Source of the DNA: Pseudomonadota bacterium
Lineage (GTDB): Bacteria; Pseudomonadota; Gammaproteobacteria; Arenicellales; Poriferihabitantaceae
DNA length: 7,592 bases
Reading direction: 5' to 3'
Assembly: GCA_024226105.1 (NCBI GenBank)
Contig: JAAELZ010000028.1
Location: 1-7,592 of the forward strand
Of this stretch, positions 1 through 5,919 are shown in pieces; the first letter of the stretch is position 1; every line of letters starts with the position of its first letter. The position numbers were made by a program, and so were the translations under genes. The notes below the pieces were generated by a model, which was not told where the DNA came from, did not search any database, and saw only the letters and a program-made list of their open reading frames with translations.

Positions 1-1
1 A

Positions 2-865
2 GGCGCTGAAAAGTGGATACATGCCAGTGATTACGTGTTTGTTTATGAGAATCGGGCCGCGTTTGAGAAAGACGCATTTGCCTGGTCGCTGCGTCGCGAC
101 AAAGGCTTTGCATGGGATGAGATGGATGGCCAGGTCTTTGGAGATTACGAGCCGATGTTTGCGGGCAAGAACAAATTTGCGGTCCGCCTGGGTGATCATG
201 GCCGGGTAAGTGATCCGGAACGATATGTGATCGATCTTGCAACACACGTGACAAAGCAGGGTGGTGAGTTGCTTATCGGGGAAGTTGAAGAAATTGTTCA
301 TCAGCAGGGCACGTTGAGAGGGGTCAAAACCGCGAACGGTGTCATTGGATGTGATAAGGTGGTTGTCGCAGCCGGGGTCTGGTCGAAAATGCTGCTGGAG
401 AAGCTGGGGGTCAGGGTGCCAATGGAATCCGAGCGGGGTTACCATATTGAGCTGGTCAATCCGTCGGCCATGCCGGCCTGTACGATGATGCTGACGGCCG
501 GGAAATTTGTGATTACGCCCATGGATGGCCGTATTCGTTGTGCGGGCATCGTAGAATTTGGCGGGCTGGAAACGCCCGCGAACCAGGCGCCGGTTGAATT
601 GCTCAAGAAGCATGTTGGTGAAACCCTGCCGGAGCTCAAGTATGATCGTATAGACGAATGGATGGGGCATCGCCCCGCACCCGTAGATTCGATCCCGTTT
701 ATCGGCCCGATAAAAAGTGTGCCAGACGTGTTTGCCGCGTTCGGGCATCACCACGTTGGTCTGGGTGGCGGGCCACGAAGCGGGCAACTGGTGGCGGATA
801 TGATCGCCAGCAATGAAACGCATATTGACACCACGCCCTATAGGGTAGACAGGTTTACTCATTAG
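2..865 (+). CDS. FAD-dependent oxidoreductase, DAO/DadA-like, 5'-truncated by the window edge
   Basis: The frame is open from base 2 to the TAG at 863-865, giving 287 codons. DadA-type enzymes are usually a little over 400 residues, so about the first 120-130, including the N-terminal GxGxxG FAD-binding motif, lie outside the window. A GTG at 35 is internal, not the start, because family-like sequence continues upstream of it. Numbering from base 2, visible family features are a VVVAAGVWSK strand (about 120-129) typical of the second FAD-contacting segment, an ERGYHIEL substrate-domain strand (about 144-151), a WMGHRPAPVDSIPFIGP stretch (about 220-236) and a GHHHVGLGGGPRSG FAD-closing loop (about 248-261). 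Family members oxidise amines, often D-amino acids or hydroxyproline isomers, and pass electrons to oxygen or the respiratory chain. The substrate cannot be read here. The TRAP genes start 148 bp downstream on the same strand, which suggests uptake and oxidation of one compound. The family call is firm; the substrate is open. Confidence 0.85.
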   Translation, partial: GAEKWIHASDYVFVYENRAAFEKDAFAWSLRRDKGFAWDEMDGQVFGDYEPMFAGKNKFAVRLGDHGRVSDPERYVIDLATHVTKQGGELLIGEVEEIVHQQGTLRGVKTANGVIGCDKVVVAAGVWSKMLLEKLGVRVPMESERGYHIELVNPSAMPACTMMLTAGKFVITPMDGRIRCAGIVEFGGLETPANQAPVELLKKHVGETLPELKYDRIDEWMGHRPAPVDSIPFIGPIKSVPDVFAAFGHHHVGLGGGPRSGQLVADMIASNETHIDTTPYRVDRFTH

Positions 866-872
866 GAGATAG

Positions 873-959
873 ATGGTAATGTTGCCTGTCTTTACCAGTT
901 TGTTCGAAGTATCAAAAACTTTCCCGTCCAGCTGCCGGATGGAATTCTTGAATCTATAA
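873..959 (+). other. Possible 28-codon small ORF between oxidoreductase and TRAP genes
   Basis: An AGGAG at 864-868 overlaps the stop codon of the oxidoreductase and is followed by ATG at 873 and an in-frame ATG at 879. The frame closes at TAA 957-959, giving 28 residues starting MVMLPVFTSLFE. The reading is of mixed hydrophobicity and I recognise no domain. The Shine-Dalgarno placement is the only positive sign. It could be a translated leader ahead of the TRAP genes, or chance. A weak 6-bp inverted repeat, TGGTAA (874-879) with TTACCA (892-897), lies over its start. Confidence 0.12.
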
Positions 960-997
960 AAGGCAGATTGTTAGTTTAAAAAAATTGTATCAACCAG

Positions 998-1004
998 AGA
1001 GGAG
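998..1004 (+). promoter_or_regulatory. Ribosome binding site of the TRAP substrate-binding protein
   Basis: AGAGGAG lies 9 bases before the ATG at 1014. It is a strong Shine-Dalgarno match and fixes the start immediately before a textbook signal peptide. I could not identify a confident -35/-10 pair in the 148 bp upstream. Confidence 0.8.
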
Positions 1005-1013
1005 TTAAAGAAA

Positions 1014-1991
1014 ATGAAATTAGTAGCAAAAATGATAGCAGGCTCACTTGCTTTGACGTTTGCAGCCGGAGTCGCGAGTGCCGGTGAAAAATGGGATATG
1101 CCCATGGCTTACAACGATGGAAACTTCCACACCAAAAACGGCAAATTATTTGCCGAAGCGGTAACGGCCTGTACTGGTGGCGAACTGGAAATTACGGTTC
1201 ATGGCGGTGGTTCTTTGTTTAAAGGCAATGAGATCAAGCGTGCAGTGCAGACGGGCCAGGCGCAGATCGGTGAGCGTATACTGTCGGCTCACCAAAACGA
1301 AAACGCGGTGTTCGGCTTTGACTCCGTACCTTTTATGGCGACTTCATTTGAGGATTCTGAAAAGCTGAAACAGGCTGCGAACGACACCCTCAACGCGGTA
1401 TTGGCCAAGCAGAACCTGGTCATGCTGTATTCCGTACCATGGCCGCCTCAGGGTCTATATTTCAAAAAGGAAGTTAACGCAGTTGCGGATATGAAAGGCA
1501 TCAAATTCCGTTCCTACAACGCGGCAACAGGCCGCCTGGCCGAATTGTCCGGTATGTTGCCGGTGCAAATCGAAGCCGCTGAGCTTGTCCAGGCTCTGGC
1601 AACGGGTGTTGCTGATTCCTTTATTTCATCAGGCTCAACCGGTTACGATAAAAAAGTCTGGGAACATCTGTCACATTTTTATGATACCCAGGCCTGGCTG
1701 CCGCGCAATACCGTATTCGCCAACAAAAAAGCATTTGAGGCGTTGCCCGCACAATCACAAAATTGCCTGAAGTCTTCAGGCATGCTGGCCAGCGCTGCCG
1801 GAACCGCACGTTCTGAGCAACTGACGGGCTGGTATCTGACAGAACTGGCAGCAAACGGCATGGCGGTAGCTGCCCCGAGTGATCAGCTGAAGGCAGATTT
1901 GCAGGCAATTGGTGCAACTATGTCCTCAGAGTGGACGGAAGCCGCCGGTGCCGATGGCAAAGCTATTGTTGATGCCTATAAAGGCATGTAA
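1014..1991 (+). CDS. dctP: TRAP transporter substrate-binding protein (DctP family)
   Basis: This 325-residue protein is the periplasmic receptor of a TRAP transporter. Residues 1-23 form a Sec signal peptide: a basic start (MKLVAK), a hydrophobic core and an ASA|GEKW cleavage site after A23. The mature length of about 302 is normal for DctP. Family features include the aromatic/glycine-rich early region HGGGSLFKGNEIKRAVQTGQ (63-82), which precedes the first hinge, and KGIKFRSYN (161-169), where R166 matches the arginine that pairs with the ligand carboxylate in most TRAP receptors. The following ALATGVADSF (194-203) is typical of the second lobe. C53 and C251 are the only mature cysteines and could form a disulfide. 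The ligand is probably a carboxylate, given R166; the upstream oxidoreductase suggests an amino acid-like compound, but this is inference. The symbol names the family and does not imply dicarboxylate specificity. The membrane subunits follow after a 176-bp gap that contains a hairpin repeat. Confidence 0.93.
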   Translation: MKLVAKMIAGSLALTFAAGVASAGEKWDMPMAYNDGNFHTKNGKLFAEAVTACTGGELEITVHGGGSLFKGNEIKRAVQTGQAQIGERILSAHQNENAVFGFDSVPFMATSFEDSEKLKQAANDTLNAVLAKQNLVMLYSVPWPPQGLYFKKEVNAVADMKGIKFRSYNAATGRLAELSGMLPVQIEAAELVQALATGVADSFISSGSTGYDKKVWEHLSHFYDTQAWLPRNTVFANKKAFEALPAQSQNCLKSSGMLASAAGTARSEQLTGWYLTELAANGMAVAAPSDQLKADLQAIGATMSSEWTEAAGADGKAIVDAYKGM

Positions 1992-2008
1992 GCTGTTTCT
2001 CATTAACA

Positions 2009-2130
2009 CCCCCTCTTTGGTTAAAGAGGGGCTGGGGGAGATTTGAGAGCGCACCCGTTGCGTTGAACTGTCGGAAAACTTCCACTATCGCAAATCCCCC
2101 TCGATCCCCCTTTATATAAAGGGGGAGGTT
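2009..2130. repeat. Family A palindromic repeat (copy 1), inside the TRAP operon
   Basis: Two hairpins bound an approximately 120-bp element. The left arm has CCCCTCTTT (2010-2018) pairing with AAAGAGGGG (2023-2031) around a GGTT loop, followed by GGGGGAGATTTG. The right arm begins CAAATCCCCCTCGATC and ends in the perfect 20-base palindrome CCCCCTTTATATAAAGGGGG (2106-2125). Left and right ends are imperfect inverted copies of each other, as in a MITE. The left stem begins 18 bases after the dctP stop codon. It lacks the T-run of an intrinsic terminator, so it more likely stabilises or punctuates the mRNA than ends it. The core between the arms (2046-2090) is barely shared with the other copies. 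Confidence 0.85.
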
Positions 2131-2153
2131 TCTGAGCCACACACTATAATCAT

Positions 2154-2160
2154 AAGAGGA
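2154..2160 (+). promoter_or_regulatory. Ribosome binding site of the TRAP small permease
   Basis: AAGAGGA ends 7 bases before the ATG at 2168 and decides that start. It lies about 23 bases beyond the end of the family A repeat, so the permease gene has its own translation signal after the repeat. Confidence 0.7.
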
Positions 2161-2167
2161 AAAACCC

Positions 2168-2701
2168 ATGGCACAGTCTAGAGGAGGGGTCAGGCGTTTT
2201 TTGGACGGCCTGTATTTTACCGGCGGCATGATTGGTGCCGGCTTTTTATTGCTGATTCTGCTTATTATCGTAGCGCAGATGGTCGCGCGCTGGACGGGCC
2301 ATGTATTGCCCGGTTCGACGGCTTATGCCGGTTATTGCATGGCGGCCGCCTCTTTCTTTTCTCTCGCCTATGCGCTTAATCATGGTGCGCATATTCGCGT
2401 GACCCTGTTGCTTAGTAAAATGGGGCGCTGGCAGCGCCTGGGCGAAGTCTGGTGTTTTGCGGTCGCAACTTTCTTTTCCGGTTATTTCGCCTGGTTTGCG
2501 TGGAAGAACATACAGGTCTCGCATATGATCAACGATATCAGCCAGGGGCAGGATGCCACGCCGCTATGGATTCCGCAGATTGCCATGGGCATTGGCACTA
2601 CGCTTTTATTCATCGCCTTTGTCGATAACCTGTATCGGATTACGATAATAGGAGAACACGGCATCGAAGCCGAAAAAGTCACTGCGGCGGGGGTTGAATA
2701 A
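2168..2701 (+). CDS. dctQ: TRAP transporter small membrane subunit (DctQ family)
   Basis: This 177-residue inner-membrane protein has four predicted hydrophobic segments at about 15-38, 52-70, 93-112 and 135-158, the standard DctQ topology. The motif GAHIRVTLL (73-81) matches the conserved G-x-H-I/V-R-V block between the second and third segments, and TPLWIPQ (131-137) precedes the last helix as in the family. DctQ forms the stator-like partner of the large subunit and is needed for sodium-driven uptake with the periplasmic receptor. It is preceded by its own Shine-Dalgarno. Its TAA stop (2699-2701) directly abuts the ATG of the large subunit, so the two are translationally coupled. Sequence and position agree on the call. 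Confidence 0.92.
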   Translation: MAQSRGGVRRFLDGLYFTGGMIGAGFLLLILLIIVAQMVARWTGHVLPGSTAYAGYCMAAASFFSLAYALNHGAHIRVTLLLSKMGRWQRLGEVWCFAVATFFSGYFAWFAWKNIQVSHMINDISQGQDATPLWIPQIAMGIGTTLLFIAFVDNLYRITIIGEHGIEAEKVTAAGVE

Positions 2702-4012
2702 ATGGAACATTTTTATTTGACCGCGATATTCCTGTTCGTCCTGTTCCTGTTTCTGGGAACCGGTATCTGGGTTGGCCTGGCGTTGCTGGGCGTGGCCTTT
2801 GTCGGCATGGAGCTGTTTACCACGCGGCCGGTGGGCGATACCATGATCACCACGATCTGGACCTCCTCTTCCTCCTGGACCTTAACCGCTTTGCCCCTTT
2901 TTATATGGATGGGGGAAATACTCTACCGCACACGTTTATCCGAAGATATGTTCAAGGGTCTGGCGCCCTGGATGGCGCGTTTGCCGGGCGGGCTTGTTCA
3001 CACCAACATTGTGGGTTGCACCATTTTTGCGGCGGTTTCCGGCTCATCAGCCGCAACCCTGACCACGGTCGGCAAGATGTCGATACCCGAGTTGCGCAAA
3101 CGCGATTATCCGGAGAAAATGATTATCGGTACGCTGACAGGCGCGGCCACGCTCGGATTAATGATACCGCCTTCCCTGACGCTCATTGTTTACGGTGTGA
3201 CGATTAACGAGTCGATTTCCAAATTATTTATGGCGGGCATCGTACCCGGTATGGTGCTGGCCTCCATGTTTATGGGGTATGTTGCACTGTGGTCGGTTTT
3301 CAAAAAACATGAAGTGCCGCCGCGCGAAGCGAGTCTGACGTTTATGGAAAAACTGAGGGAATCCAGATTGCTGATACCGGTTATTTTGCTGGTCTCACTG
3401 GTAATCGGTTCAATGTATACCGGGCTGGCAACGGCCACGGAAGCGGCCGCTTTTGGTGTAATCGGCGCGCTGGTGCTGGCCGCAACCCAGGGTTCATTGT
3501 CCTTTTCTGCCTTTAAGGAAAGCCTGTTGGGTGCCACGCGAACCTCCGCGATGATTGCGCTCATATTGATGGGCGCATCGTTCCTGTCGCTGTCAATGGG
3601 GTTTACCGGCTTACCCAGATCGCTGGCCTCGTGGATCGCCTCCATGGAGTTATCCCGCTTTGAGTTGTTGATGGCACTTTTGGTGTTTTACATCGTTATT
3701 GGTATGTTCCTTGATGGCATCTCTTCAGTGGTGCTGACCATGGCCGTGGTTGAGCCGATGATCCGCGATGCGGGCATTGACCTGATCTGGTTTGGTATTT
3801 TTATCGTGGTGGTGGTTGAAATGGCGCAAATTACACCACCCATTGGCTTTAACCTGTTCGTGATGCAGGGCATCACCGAACACCAGATGAATTACATCGC
3901 GCGCGCCGCCCTGCCCATGTTTTTGATCATGGTATTGATGGTGTTCGTATTGATACTATTCCCTGAAATGGCCACCTGGCTGCCGGATAATATGCGTACC
4001 CGGCCCGGTTGA
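2702..4012 (+). CDS. dctM: TRAP transporter large membrane subunit (DctM family)
   Basis: This 436-residue polytopic inner-membrane protein matches the usual DctM length (about 425-440). It carries the sodium and substrate translocation path. Visible family blocks are SGSSAATLTTVGKMSIPE (113-130) and the IPPSLTLIVYG hairpin (155-165) in the first half, TATEAAAFGVIGA (244-256) at the start of the second half, and QITPPIGFNLFVMQGI (376-391), the second-repeat counterpart of the earlier IPPS segment. This pattern reflects the inverted repeat architecture of the ion transporter superfamily. The start abuts the dctQ stop with no intergenic base. The only Shine-Dalgarno-like sequence is a GGGGG run at 2689-2693 inside dctQ, so expression probably depends on translational coupling. 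The last segment (404-420) is followed by the usual short polar tail. No truncation or missing block is seen. Confidence 0.95.
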   Translation: MEHFYLTAIFLFVLFLFLGTGIWVGLALLGVAFVGMELFTTRPVGDTMITTIWTSSSSWTLTALPLFIWMGEILYRTRLSEDMFKGLAPWMARLPGGLVHTNIVGCTIFAAVSGSSAATLTTVGKMSIPELRKRDYPEKMIIGTLTGAATLGLMIPPSLTLIVYGVTINESISKLFMAGIVPGMVLASMFMGYVALWSVFKKHEVPPREASLTFMEKLRESRLLIPVILLVSLVIGSMYTGLATATEAAAFGVIGALVLAATQGSLSFSAFKESLLGATRTSAMIALILMGASFLSLSMGFTGLPRSLASWIASMELSRFELLMALLVFYIVIGMFLDGISSVVLTMAVVEPMIRDAGIDLIWFGIFIVVVVEMAQITPPIGFNLFVMQGITEHQMNYIARAALPMFLIMVLMVFVLILFPEMATWLPDNMRTRPG

Positions 4013-4023
4013 CCTTGAAAACA

Positions 4024-4078
4024 TCCTCCTTTAACAAAGGGGGAGGGCTTGCGAGGGGCCCGAGGGGGATTTTGCCAA
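4024..4078 (-). repeat. Family A half-element (copy 2, right arm only, reversed)
   Basis: TCCTCCTTT (4024-4032) and AAAGGGGGA (4036-4044) form an imperfect hairpin, followed after about a dozen extra bases by GAGGGGGATTTTG. Read on the minus strand this is the CAAATCCCCCTC...CCCCCTTT right arm of family A with a short insertion. No left arm is present. It begins 12 bases after the dctM stop and is the only reversed copy. It may act as the 3' end structure of the TRAP transcript, although no T-run follows. Confidence 0.65.
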
Positions 4079-4116
4079 AGTAAAAATACTTGATGTTTGT
4101 CATGTTATCTCAGGCC

Positions 4117-4146
4117 TTGAATTGATACCCTGAATCCCGCTATAGT
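4117..4146 (+). promoter_or_regulatory. Candidate sigma-70 promoter upstream of trpB
   Basis: TTGAAT (4117-4122) and TATAGT (4141-4146) are separated by 18 bases, matching 4 of 6 and 5 of 6 consensus positions. If used, the transcript would carry the whole family B palindrome in a leader of about 240 nt before trpB. Such matches occur by chance in AT-rich gaps. Confidence 0.25.
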
Positions 4147-4165
4147 TCGCTAAGATAAGCTAAAT

Positions 4166-4284
4166 TGTCATTGCGAGGAGTCAAACTAATTTTCCCGGCG
4201 ACGCGGCAATCTAAATGTTCAATCGCCCTGTAGATTACGAGGCGCCCGGAATATTTAGATTGCCGCGCTTCGCTCGCAATGACA
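4166..4284 (-). repeat. Family B palindromic repeat (copy 1)
   Basis: The 119-bp element has perfect 12-bp terminal inverted repeats, TGTCATTGCGAG (4166-4177) and CTCGCAATGACA (4273-4284). An inner perfect 15-bp pair, CGCGGCAATCTAAAT (4202-4216) with ATTTAGATTGCCGCG (4253-4267), completes a long stem. Between the outer and inner pairs, the left side carries a GGAG variant with extra bases while the right side carries the GCGAAGCGCGG form. Compared with the copy at 5797-5890 it is in the opposite orientation. I recall repeats with CATTGCGAGCGAAGCGCGGCAATCT-like sequence in many bacterial genomes. It encodes nothing credible. Confidence 0.88.
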
Positions 4285-4376
4285 TTTACACACAATTGCA
4301 GCGCGGATAAGCAACGCACATCCGCCATACAGGCAAAAAACCATTTGAACTATTACTAATAAACTAAATACCTACT

Positions 4377-4382
4377 AAGGAG
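4377..4382 (+). promoter_or_regulatory. Ribosome binding site of trpB
   Basis: AAGGAG, a full Shine-Dalgarno core, lies 6 bases before the ATG at 4389 and sets the start. The resulting N-terminus MSYDFAPMPDENGYFGEYGG has the expected short lead into the GxFGEYGG segment of TrpB proteins. Confidence 0.85.
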
Positions 4383-4388
4383 AACAAT

Positions 4389-5588
4389 ATGTCTTACGAT
4401 TTTGCACCCATGCCGGATGAGAACGGTTACTTCGGAGAATACGGCGGCCAGGTTATCCCGCCCCAGTTAAAAGAGATCATGGATGATATCAATGATGCCT
4501 ATGATGCCGTTCGACAAACCGATGCCTTCAAGCAGGAGTTGGCCGCGCTGAACGCAGATTATACCGGTCGCCCAAGCCCGATCTATTTTGCCAGCCGCTT
4601 AACCGAACAAGCCGGTGGTGCGAAAATATTCCTCAAGCGCGAAGATCTAAATCATACCGGGGCGCACAAAATCAACCATTGCCTGGGTGAAGCCTTACTC
4701 GCCAAGCATATGGGTAAAACCAAAGTACTGGCCGAAACCGGTGCCGGTCAGCATGGCGTGGCACTGGCAACCGCCTGCGCGCTGGTCGGCATAGAGTGCG
4801 AAATTCACATGGGTGAGATCGACATTGAGAAGGAACACCCCAATGTAACCAAAATGAAAATTCTGGGCTGCACGCTGATACCCGTGAGCCGTGGTACACG
4901 AACCCTCAAAGATGCGGTCGACAGCGCTTTCGAGGAGTATTTAAAAGACCCGGTGAATTCGTTTTACGCTATTGGTTCTGTAGTGGGCCCGCACCCGTTC
5001 CCAAAAATGGTACGTGATTTTCAAAGTATTGTTGGTGTTGAAGCACGCGCGCAGTTTCTGGAAAAGCAGGGAAAGTTGCCGGATATCATTACCGCCTGCG
5101 TCGGTGGTGGCTCGAACGCCATGGGTTTGTTTACCGCTTTCCTGAATGACGAAGAAGTCAAAATGGTCGGGGTCGAACCCGCTGGCCTGGGGCTGGATAC
5201 ACCGGACAACGCTGCAACCCTGACCCTGGGCAGCAAAGGCGCAATTCACGGCTTTGAATGCTATAACCTGCAGGACGGTGAAGGTAATCCGCTGCCGGTA
5301 TATTCAATCGCATCGGGCCTGGATTACCCGGGTGTTGGGCCGCAGCACTGCTATCTAAAAGATATCGAGCGTGTGCAGTATGAAACCGCCGATGATAAAG
5401 AGTGTCTGGATGCCTTTATGACCCTGTCCCGCCTCGAAGGCATCATCCCCGCGCTGGAAAGTGCACACGCTGTTGCTTACGCCATGCGCGTGGCAGGCTC
5501 GATGGATAAAGATCAGACCATTTTGATCAACCTGTCGGGGCGTGGCGACAAAGATGCCGATTTCGTCGCCGAAAAACTGGGTTTATAG
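4389..5588 (+). CDS. trpB: Tryptophan synthase beta chain-like PLP enzyme, orphan and divergent
   Basis: This 399-residue fold-type II PLP enzyme is of TrpB length. TrpB joins indole and L-serine to make tryptophan, in the cytoplasm, normally in an alpha2-beta2 complex with TrpA. The catalytic core is present: REDLNHTGAHK with the Schiff-base lysine K94; ETGAGQHG (116-123) with catalytic E116 and the serine-carboxylate loop; the PLP phosphate cup GGGSN (239-243); GLDYPGVGPQH with D312; ALES with E357; and NLSGRGDKD (381-389) with S383 at the pyridine nitrogen. Several regulatory positions differ. By recalled alignment to the Salmonella enzyme, R141-Q142-S143 becomes K148-E149-H150, alpha-contacting R175 becomes E182, and the usual FGG-x-[YF]VPE start is YGGQVIPPQ. 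K167 is kept as K174. No trpA, trpF or trpC is adjacent. It may be the main TrpB in a scattered pathway or a paralogue with another beta-replacement role. The fold is certain, the physiological role less so. Confidence 0.88.
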   Translation: MSYDFAPMPDENGYFGEYGGQVIPPQLKEIMDDINDAYDAVRQTDAFKQELAALNADYTGRPSPIYFASRLTEQAGGAKIFLKREDLNHTGAHKINHCLGEALLAKHMGKTKVLAETGAGQHGVALATACALVGIECEIHMGEIDIEKEHPNVTKMKILGCTLIPVSRGTRTLKDAVDSAFEEYLKDPVNSFYAIGSVVGPHPFPKMVRDFQSIVGVEARAQFLEKQGKLPDIITACVGGGSNAMGLFTAFLNDEEVKMVGVEPAGLGLDTPDNAATLTLGSKGAIHGFECYNLQDGEGNPLPVYSIASGLDYPGVGPQHCYLKDIERVQYETADDKECLDAFMTLSRLEGIIPALESAHAVAYAMRVAGSMDKDQTILINLSGRGDKDADFVAEKLGL

Positions 5589-5621
5589 GCAGGAAACGGG
5601 TCTAATATAGTGATGATCCAA

Positions 5622-5740
5622 GCCCCCTCTTTGACAAAGAGGGGTTGGGGGAGATTTGCAGTTTTTTATTTGGGTACATAACTATCCGGGCGCAATTCAC
5701 CATAGCAAATCCCCCTCGGTCCCCCTTTTGCAAAGGGGGA
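5622..5740. repeat. Family A palindromic repeat (copy 3)
   Basis: The left hairpin pairs CCCCTCTTT (5624-5632) with AAAGAGGGG (5636-5644) around GAC and is followed by GGGGGAGATTTG (5647-5658). The right arm begins CAAATCCCCCTCGGTC at 5706 and pairs CCCCCTTT (5721-5728) with AAAGGGGG (5732-5739). Orientation is the same as in copies 1 and 4. The left stem starts 35 bases after the trpB stop. Confidence 0.88.
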
Positions 5741-5751
5741 AGTATGAGATC

Positions 5752-5786
5752 GTAGGATGTGGTGAACCCTGCGAACCGCATCCTAC
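5752..5786. repeat. Family C hairpin (copy 1)
   Basis: GTAGGATGTGGT (5752-5763) pairs with ACCGCATCCTAC (5775-5786), a 12-bp stem with one G/T pair and an 11-base loop containing GAACCCTGCGA. It is wedged between the family A and family B elements. It resembles short GTAGGATG-type repeats that I recall as common in proteobacterial intergenic DNA. Confidence 0.7.
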
Positions 5787-5796
5787 AGCAACTAAA

Positions 5797-5890
5797 GTCA
5801 TTGCGAGCGAAGCGCGGCAATCTAACTATTTCAGAAGCCTCGCAGAAACAACTATTTCGATTGCCACATCGCTATGCTCCTCGCAATGAC
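5797..5890 (+). repeat. Family B palindromic repeat (copy 2)
   Basis: Perfect 11-bp terminal inverted repeats GTCATTGCGAG (5797-5807) and CTCGCAATGAC (5880-5890) enclose an inner pair GGCAATC (5816-5822) and GATTGCC (5859-5865). The arm with GCGAAGCGCGGCAATCT is on the left here and on the right in the copy at 4166-4284, so the two copies are inverted with respect to each other. It ends 30 bases beyond the 3' end of the DUF302 gene and may provide that transcript's terminal structure. Confidence 0.85.
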
Positions 5891-5919
5891 GCCAAGGAAA
5901 CGGGACTTCATACTTGTGA

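Larger units (their letters stand above)
4013..4388. other. Non-coding gap between dctM and trpB, mostly repeats
   Basis: This 376-bp gap holds a solitary family A half-element (4024-4078), an AT-richer stretch with a candidate promoter (4117-4146), a complete family B palindrome (4166-4284) and about 100 bp of trpB leader. I see no gene in it. The gap separates the TRAP genes from trpB and argues that the two are not one operon. Confidence 0.75.
5589..5919. other. Convergent trpB/DUF302 gap filled with three repeat families
   Basis: The 331-bp gap between the ends of trpB and the minus-strand DUF302 gene contains a full family A element (5622-5740), a family C hairpin (5752-5786) and a full family B element (5797-5890) in a row, with only about 10 bases between neighbours. 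Reading frames across it translate repeat sequence and have no independent support. The hairpins could serve both convergent transcripts as 3' ends. Confidence 0.8.

Noticed and set aside
35..37. GTG at 35 as the true start of the oxidoreductase
   Set aside because: The frame stays open to base 2 with family-like sequence before it, and a 276-residue protein would lack the FAD-binding N-terminus.
2010..2031. Intrinsic transcription terminator after dctP
   Set aside because: The stem is strong, but it is followed by CTGGGGGAG and not a T-run, and the same structure recurs as part of a repeat family. The dctQM genes continue downstream.
3190..3645. 151-codon open frame on the minus strand inside dctM
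   Set aside because: It lies wholly antisense to the strongly conserved DctM core and shows no domain or ribosome site.
4140..4328. Minus-strand 62-residue reading containing VIASEARQSKYS
   Set aside because: It is a translation of the family B palindrome. Readings such as VIASEARQS recur wherever this repeat occurs and reflect the repeat, not a gene.
4389..5588. trpB as part of a normal trp operon
   Set aside because: The next gene downstream is a convergent DUF302 gene and the upstream genes encode a TRAP transporter. No other trp gene is present in the window.
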